This document shows, in pieces, positions 57,725-64,000 of a stretch of 64,000 nucleotides of DNA (position 1 is its first letter; every line of letters starts with the position of its first letter). Location of the stretch: NCBI RefSeq assembly GCF_012273895.1, contig NW_024045138.1:186001-250000 (forward strand). The letters are read 5' to 3'. The notes beneath the pieces were generated by a model. It was not told the DNA's origin. It was given only the letters and a program-made list of their open reading frames with translations, and searched no databases. A program made the translations under genes and the position numbers. The stretch is from Zerene cesonia (Eukaryota; Arthropoda; Insecta; Lepidoptera; Pieridae).

Positions 57725-57892
57725 GTGCACCCTTACCTGATCCTTTCCAGTCCTTTCCTCTATTCTATTACCCTCGCCAATCCATTTCTTATCCCACACC
57801 ATTTAAAGACGGCAATGGTAAGGGTATAAGTTTTTCACAGGACCTTACGCGTAGCACTTACCATCAGACGTTCCACCCGCTCCGTATGCATA
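57725..57892 (+). mobile_element. Poly-A retroposon, diverged tail
   Basis: CCCTTACCTGATCCTTTCCA, CGCCAATCCATTTCTTATCC, GACCTTACGCGTAGCACTTA, CCATCAGACGTTCCACCCGC, then GCATAAAAAGG. Confidence 0.6.
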
Positions 57893-58279
57893 AAAAGGCC
57901 CAGAGTCAAAACGTCATACATTTTATAAATTCGTAATGCATATGGTACGGTCACGAAGCAACTAAACCCGGCTAGGTTAACGGTACAGATCAAGGACGGT
58001 ACAATAAAATTCGAGAGTTTTATTGGGCCGCAGAGACCGCCTGGCCAGAGACACTGGTGGATTTCTAATATTTTTGAATTTGTTTTAGAGGCATTTTGTA
58101 ATAAAACCGGTCTTTTTGATTGGAGGATATATCTGTAAATATCTATGGTTGCTATGAATCAATTAGGGAAATGATAGCCAGAACTAAATTGTCTCACTTA
58201 TTCTGATACAGGTTACATGTAGGAAAATATCCGATCCTGACCAACCTAATTAGGATTATAAGATAAGCTTATAAAATTA

Positions 58280-58470
58280 CTAGCTGCGCCCCGTGGTTTC
58301 ATCCGCGTGAGTCCATATCCCGTAGGAATATCGGGATAAATTGCCTATATGTTATTTCAGTTGTTCAGCTATCTACGTACCAAATTTCAATGCAAACGGT
58401 TGAGAAGTGTTTGCGTGAAAGAGTAACAAACACATCCTTACAAACTTTCGCATTTATAATATTAGTAGGA
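58280..58470 (-). mobile_element. Helitron-like element, complete
   Basis: CTAGCTGCGCCCCGTGGTTT to TTTATAATATTAGTAGGA, flanked by A on the low side and T on the high side, consistent with an A/T target. Confidence 0.85.
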
Positions 58471-58554
58471 TTGCCTTTTTAAAACATTTATTTTTAAGTT
58501 TGAATGATATATGTCCGTTGAATGTTGGTCTAAATATTAATATAATAACATGAC

Positions 58555-58742
58555 GTGGACTGACTGACCTAGTGATCACTGGACGGATCGGGCTGAAATT
58601 TGACATGCAGATAGATGTTACGACGTAGGCATCCGCTAAGAAATTTTGCAAAATTGTACTCCCACAGGGATAAAATATGGGATTAAACATTGTACTATAA
58701 ATATTTTGACCACGTAGTTGAAGCAGCGGGCAAAATCTAGTC
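58555..58742 (+). mobile_element. Helitron-like element, ATGCAGATAG type
   Basis: GTGGACTGACTGACCTAGTG, GACGGATCGGGCTGAAATTT, GACATGCAGATAGATGTTAC, CACGTAGTTGAAGCAGCGGG, ending AAATCTAG before T. Confidence 0.75.
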
Positions 58743-59283
58743 GAGTATAAAAGAATCGGTTACACAAACATACAGATGAAGCTAATAAAAGCGCGTGAAA
58801 ATGAAGATTCCACAGAATACAGAATGAAAAGATATTATTACAGATGTTTACTCTAAAATTATATCATAGACTGCGCAAAATTCACATTAAAGTACTAATC
58901 AATACGAAAAGCATGAACGTGCCGGGAGTACTGAATCGAAATAAGCGAAATCCTTAATATAATATTAATAAGGAAAGGGAACGAATTATACTCGATGTGC
59001 TAAAAATCTCAAATATGCTGATAAAACAACACAACTGTAAGTTTTTTCTCTGTGTCTGATATAAATTTTGGTAGCAATCGGTGAAGACATATATTATTGC
59101 AAGCATTAGTCCTGTATATAAATTAGTCGTATTATATTTTGTGTGACAGCTGAATTACATATGTATGTTGCCACTATAACTAGAAAAAATCGAGGTTAAA
59201 TAACGATTAAGACGGTCATAAATTGGATGGATGACCAATTTATTATTTATATTGTTTTTTTTTATGTGATTCCTATACAAAGC

Positions 59284-59605
59284 AGTGGTGGCTCAGTGGT
59301 GAGAACCTCGGACTTCAAAATCGATAAGTCGGGGTTCGAGACCGGGCGGAGCGTGCAGCGAATAAATTGATTTTTCAATTTATCTGCACATGTGAATAAC
59401 ATCACCACTGCTTAAAACGGCGAAGGAAAACATCGTGAGGAAACCGGCATGTCCAAGAATCAAAAAGTTCGACGACATGTGACATCTGCCAACCCGCACT
59501 TGGCCAGCGTGGTGGATTATGGCCTGAACCCTCATAGGAGGCCTGTGTCCCAGCAGTGGGAACATATATGGGCTGATGATGATGATGATGATGATGATGA
59601 TACAA
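59284..59605 (+). mobile_element. tRNA-derived SINE with (GAT)n tail
   Basis: GTGGTGGCTCAGTGGTGAGA, B-box GGGGTTCGAGACC, body GAAGGAAAACATCGTGAGGA, end GTGTCCCAGCAGTGGGAACA, then about ten GAT units. The repeat tail replaces poly-A. Confidence 0.88.
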
Positions 59606-59854
59606 TATCAACGATATTTCTCTCATAGAGGATTCTAGAAGTATGATATTTAAACGTTCACATTCAAATTGCCCTAACACAAAAAAGTAATTTTAAATTT
59701 GGAATGGCAGCATTTAAAATCTATTCCATGCAATCGGACTAAAAAATGAAAGCTTCTGAAATCGGTTGATGGACACTTTACCGACCTCTTTTCGATAGAC
59801 TGACCCAGAGATAGGACAGTCCTGTATCAATCCTGCATCAATAATTTAGACTAT

Positions 59855-60019
59855 TATTAATACGAAATATTATGAAGAGGAAACTTTTGTATTTTTGTGT
59901 GTTTGTAACGTTTTCAAATACCACTGGCCCGATTTGAAAAATTATTTTACCCTTAGAAGGCTGCAGCTTTACTGCGTGCTATAGACTGTACCACGAGCGA
60001 AGCTGGGGCGAACTGCTAG
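59855..60019 (+). mobile_element. Helitron-like element, diverged
   Basis: TACGAAATATTATGAAGAGG, ACCACTGGCCCGATTTGAAA, GTACCACGAGCGAAGCTGGG, GGCGAACTGCTAG before T. Confidence 0.65.
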
Positions 60020-60599
60020 TACATATTTTGGTTATGTTCACGGTGGACTGGTGGTTACAAGGTTAGACTGTGGGGCCGGCAGCGTATTTCCACCTATAAT
60101 TGCAAAAATATTACAGAGAAATAATGTTCTGTTGAGTTTTTTTTTTTTTAATATTTATTAACAAACATAATAATATAAAGTAAATGAAGATTAATTTGAG
60201 CCAAGTCGCCTTCACTAGCCTTGAGTCTAGTTCATGCATCTATACGAACAAAAATAATAAAAAGTAAACGGATTTTAATACAATATAGTTTGTGTACCTA
60301 AATGTATTCTATATAACGATTTTCGATACATAATATTCTAATAATATTATAAACGCGAAAGTTTGTAACTATGGCTGGATGGATGTTTATTACTATTTCA
60401 CGTAAAATCTACTTAATGGATTTTTGTGAAATTTTACAATCATATATCTTAAATATCAGGTTAAGCTATACCACCACTGAGATATTTAAAAGCTTACCTA
60501 TTCGACAGTGATACAAAAATCATAATTAGTTAATTATATGATCTTCATCACAATTCCCATTCCTCCGTACACAGTACAGAGGGCTTAATTTAGCTCCAC

Positions 60600-60824
60600 A
60601 GGATAATAAGTACAAGTACTACCACGCTGGTCAAGTGCAAGTTGGCAGAAGTCACATGTCAAACTTTTGATTCTTGGACTCATCATCCTCACGATGTTTT
60701 CCTTCACCGTTACGAGCTGTAATAATGATCGTGTGCAGATAAATTGAATCTATTTATTTCTTGCAGTCTCGAAACCCCGACTTTCCGCTTTAAGTCCAAG
60801 GCCTTACCACTGAGCTACCACTCA
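60600..60824 (-). mobile_element. tRNA-derived SINE, diverged
   Basis: The minus strand head is GAGTGGTAGCTCAGTGGTAAGG, with the B-box decayed to GGGGTTTCGAGAC; body AACGGTGAAGGAAAACATCG. The tail is degraded. Confidence 0.7.
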
Positions 60825-61134
60825 ACCAATTAAGCTAAGTTAAGCAGAGCGAAAGGAAAAAACTAGTCAAATAAAAGCAACTATCAAATCGATTGCAAAA
60901 TAAAGATGAAAAGCTTTCAGGATATCAGGTAATGGATAAAAGTGCATACAGTTTGCCACTTGACTATATGTTAGCTTTCCTAACTCTGCTTGGTTATAGC
61001 ACTGGGTGACCATACTTGCGTACCTCAAAATGGGATAATTTTAAATTAGAAAATCTTTTATAATTTTTGAAGAGAATAAATAGATTTATAGTAGTACATT
61101 ATATCATAAATTTAGCTTTGATTATAATCTATTA

Positions 61135-61334
61135 TTCTACTAATACTATAAATGCGAAAGTTTGTAAGGATGTGTGTGTGTTTGTTACGTTTTCACGCAA
61201 AAACTACTGAACTGATTGCAATGAAATTTGGTACGTAGACATCTAGACAACTGGAATAACATATAAGCAACTTTTTGTCCCGATATTCCTACGAAATACG
61301 GACTTACGCTGGTGAAACCGCAGGGCGCAGCTAG
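61135..61334 (+). mobile_element. Helitron-like element, complete
   Basis: TTCTACTAATACTATAAATG to CAGGGCGCAGCTAG before T; landmarks CTACTGAACTGATTGCAATG and GTCCCGATATTCCTACG. Confidence 0.85.
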
Positions 61335-61625
61335 TTGATTTAAAGAATTTTATTTTGAAAGCGTGACGCATGATGTATTTAAATGAAATCACTTTTTGCA
61401 ATAAAAATATTAAGCATGAAATTCAACACACCAATTTTATTCTAAATTGGACAGTGCAATAGTATCATGTTATGTGTCTGTAACGTTAATTATAAAATGG
61501 GACAGTCCACCAAAATGAGGAGGCATGGTGACATCATGAACACTAACAATGCAGGAGTAGCTTATATGATACCATTTTAGCCAGATTAACAATTTCAAAT
61601 AACATTTTTCCGTTTCACCCGAAAA

Positions 61626-61820
61626 TCCTACAAATATTATAAATGCGAAAGTTTGTAAGGATGTTGTTTGTTGCCCTTTCACGCAAAAACTACTGAACCG
61701 ATTGCAATGAAATTTGGTACGTAGACAGCTGGACAACTGGAATAACATATAGGCAACTTTTCATCCCGATATTCCTACGGGATACGGTCTTACGCGGGTG
61801 AAACCGCGGGGCGCAGCTAG
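61626..61820 (+). mobile_element. Helitron-like element, complete, close to consensus
   Basis: TCCTACAAATATTATAAATG to GGGGCGCAGCTAG between A and T. It lies only 291 bp from the previous copy, in the same orientation. Confidence 0.88.
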
Positions 61821-62089
61821 TCTCATATAAATTTCAATGTTAAAACGATGAAAAGAAGTGTTATAATTAATACTATATACTATTATCAAATAATCATTAA
61901 TCTTTAAGTTTTCAAACAAGATTCTAAACCCAGTATTCTCTTGTTGGTTCATTCTTTCGTTGGCTCTTGAGATGCAGAGCTTTTCTAGTTTAAGACGCAG
62001 TTTATATAGTTATATTAGGTATAATGTTACGGCAAAATGAAGATTTTACTAACTTATTTATGTTTATATCCTGTGTTGCTGCAGCTGCG

Positions 62090-62285
62090 CCCCGCGGTTT
62101 CACTCACGTAAGTCCGTATCCCGTACGAATATCGGGATAAAATTATGCCTATATGTTATTCCAGTTGTCCAACTATCTACGTACCAAATTTCATTGCAAT
62201 CGATTCCGTAGTTTTTGCGTGAAAGACCAACAAACGCACACACATCCTTACAAACTTTCGCATTTATAATATTAATATAATAGGA
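62090..62285 (-). mobile_element. Helitron-like element, CTAG end altered
   Basis: CAGCTGCGCCCCGCGGTTTC to ATATTAATATAATAGGA. The terminal CTAG reads GCAG. It is the third copy within 1.2 kb, in the opposite orientation to the two before it. Confidence 0.8.
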
Positions 62286-62576
62286 TTTATTTTAACACAA
62301 AAATACATTTTATAAAATCAGTGAACACTATTTCATTAGCAGGAGACATTTCGGGCGCAGATAAAAGGCTGGAAATCGCGCGATACCAAAACAGCCAAAT
62401 ACGTAACGCGGGGAAAGATAAAAGTACTGCTCTCCGACCGCTGGCAATTATTTATTTTTTACGTATGGCCAATGGTGTGAGCGATTGAATTTTTATTTTT
62501 CAACCGACTTCAAATAGGCGGAAGCTGTCCTTTCAACTGTATTTGTATTCGTTGCCACTTAATTTACTGGGTGAGT

Positions 62577-62613
62577 AGATTATTTATTTATTTTATTTAT
62601 TTATTTATTTATT
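62577..62613. repeat. (TTTA)n microsatellite
   Basis: About nine tetranucleotide units (ATTTATTTATTT...), slightly interrupted. Confidence 0.85.
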
Positions 62614-62730
62614 ACAGAAACAGTAGTACAAAATGATGCAGACCCTGACCTTCGAACTAGTGGTGAACTGTATTATGAAATGGTTTTATATTATGAGAAA
62701 TATTTAAAGGATAGAAACATTTTGATCACA

Positions 62731-62793
62731 AGGCGGGATTCGAGCCCGTTTCGCAGAACCGTAGTATCGCCTAGCCTTTCGGTCACCCGTGGC
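62731..62793 (-). mobile_element. tRNA-like SINE head, GTGACCGAAAGG type
   Basis: The minus strand reads CCACGGGTGACCGAAAGGCT, AGGCGATACTACGGTTCTGC, GAAACGGGCTCGAATCCCGCC: a tRNA-like A-box and B-box in normal spacing, closest in layout to tRNA-Ser/Leu but without a variable arm or paired acceptor. A third SINE family; the extent of its body is unclear. Confidence 0.6.
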
Positions 62794-63642
62794 TTAGAAA
62801 TCGAATTTCTTCTACTCTTTCGGTTTCATGTGCCTCAGGAACAGTCCAATTTCTATAGTACAGGTATTTGGGTATAACGTACTTATGTAATAGATAGAAC
62901 TTTTGATATCGGCATATGCATGATCAAATAAATGAAAAACAAACAAATCCTTCAATTTCATGCTATAATTATTATTGATTATAGATTGTTTATTATTTTT
63001 TGCTATTTGATTGTTTTATTTTAATTTGTTTCATAGTGCGAAACACAATTGTGTTTAAATATCACAAAAATCCACCCACAGTAATTCAACAGTTAATTGT
63101 CTTTTCCTAAAAGTTGAAGACAATTAAATTTATTTCAAATCGCTAACTTCTATGACCTACACCCATCCAGGGCTGGTAAAATTCGAGTATCCAGCAGGTT
63201 TATGTGGAGTTATAATTTATATTTGATGTGCGTTTTCTCATCCTTTAATATTTATTGTTACTTTATAGCGCTTTATTACTTATAAATGCCTTTATTGATG
63301 GTTTAATATCGTTCGATGGTTTTACTTTGAAATATTGCCATTTTGCTAGTATTGCCAGATGCACGTGTATTGTTTTCCCGCCAAAATATATTCATTGATG
63401 TGCTTAAAGTAATCTTTATAAATGTCTTATTAATTAAGCCCCATCTCGTTCTCTTATGGCAAATACATTTCCCAATTTCGCAACTGTTTCATTGTTCATT
63501 TTGTTTATGACTAGACTATGTGAGTTTTATTTGTAGGGAAGTCTATATTCATTCGTATTTTGTTGCAAAACATTGCAAGCGCGAATCGTACTTGAGAGAC
63601 TAAGGGTTCCGTACAAATAATCTGAGGAATATTTGCTAAAAA

Positions 63643-63718
63643 ATGGACGGAATTGTCATTCCATATAGATCAGAAGTTAAAAATCTTGGGATAACTTTTG
63701 ATGAGATTTTGTCATGGG
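63643..63718 (+). pseudogene. LINE reverse-transcriptase fragment cut by terminal gap
   Basis: 25 codons reading MDGIVIPYRSEVKNLGITFD then EILSW, matching the V.NLG..FD..LSW motif just after the catalytic core of non-LTR (jockey/CR1-like) reverse transcriptases. A stop codon lies just upstream in frame, so it is a fragment. It continues into the N run. The clade cannot be told. Confidence 0.7.
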
Positions 63719-64000
63719 NNNNNNNNNNNNNNNNNNNNNNNNNNNNNNNNNNNNNNNNNNNNNNNNNNNNNNNNNNNNNNNNNNNNNNNNNNNNNNNNNN
63801 NNNNNNNNNNNNNNNNNNNNNNNNNNNNNNNNNNNNNNNNNNNNNNNNNNNNNNNNNNNNNNNNNNNNNNNNNNNNNNNNNNNNNNNNNNNNNNNNNNNN
63901 NNNNNNNNNNNNNNNNNNNNNNNNNNNNNNNNNNNNNNNNNNNNNNNNNNNNNNNNNNNNNNNNNNNNNNNNNNNNNNNNNNNNNNNNNNNNNNNNNNNN
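63719..64000. other. Assembly gap to window end
   Basis: A run of N from 63719 to the end of the window. Confidence 0.99.

Larger units (their letters stand above)
48075..63718. other. Upstream or 5' intronic region
   Basis: No exon of the Sidestep gene or another gene was recognised. It is dense in transposon copies (listed separately). Unassigned AT-rich stretches: 49770-50480, 51290-51890, 52510-54230, 54800-55300, 56290-57720, 58760-59270 and 62810-63570. A start-codon exon and promoter for the minus-strand gene could lie here or beyond the window. Confidence 0.5.

Noticed and set aside
1..64000. CRISPR arrays, prokaryotic operons or integrated bacterial or viral genes
   Set aside because: The recurrent words are dispersed transposon copies with no regular spacing, and no such coding sequence was found on either strand.

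Overview
The window is nuclear DNA of a lepidopteran (moth or butterfly). It is AT-rich and dominated by introns. The non-coding part is packed with short element families typical of Lepidoptera: Helitron-like 0.2 kb elements that end in CTAG and sit between A and T, tRNA-derived SINEs, and poly-A-tailed retroposons. No prokaryotic operon, CRISPR array or phage feature is present. The species cannot be named from what I see.

One protein-coding gene is clearly supported. It runs right to left on the minus strand. I could place 13 coding exons by hand between 47.6 kb and 1.3 kb, all with GT/AG junctions and matching phases. They encode about 662 residues: five immunoglobulin (Ig) domains, one fibronectin-III-like (FNIII) domain and a transmembrane helix. 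Sequence landmarks (LYS-FDVRG, LLLYDEAG, VVGPLEEG, RGGRPQPSLSW, THGSRPPAQVTW, GDDVYFEC, YAPTC, CRATNAVG, GGLNQYFTLE) identify the arthropod Sidestep family. These are neuronal cell-surface proteins that bind Beat proteins in Drosophila. The paralogue cannot be assigned. The start-codon exon lies to the right, or is not recognised; a 28-nt candidate signal-peptide micro-exon sits at 48.05 kb. The cytoplasmic-tail exon or exons lie left of base 1.

Layout by region: 1-1.3 kb, intron leading to the missing tail exon. 1.3-3.85 kb, transmembrane and FNIII exons. 3.85-13.8 kb, 10 kb intron with SINEs, Helitrons and a heat-shock-element-like array next to the FNIII exon. 13.8-21.1 kb, seven exons for the second half of Ig2 through Ig5. 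21.1-27.3 kb, intron. 27.3-27.9 kb, the Ig1/Ig2 exons. 27.9-47.4 kb, 19.5 kb intron with three assembly gaps, one flanked by a 285-bp duplicated contig end. 47.4-48.1 kb, first Ig half-exon and the candidate signal-peptide exon. 48.1-63.7 kb, upstream or 5' intronic DNA rich in nested elements, ending in a LINE reverse-transcriptase fragment cut by a terminal gap.

I do not see a previously undescribed multigene system. The observations most worth checking are the heat-shock-element array, the candidate micro-exon, the phase-1 modular exon pattern, the assembly duplication, the nested or inverted Helitron insertions and SINEs with perfect target-site duplications.
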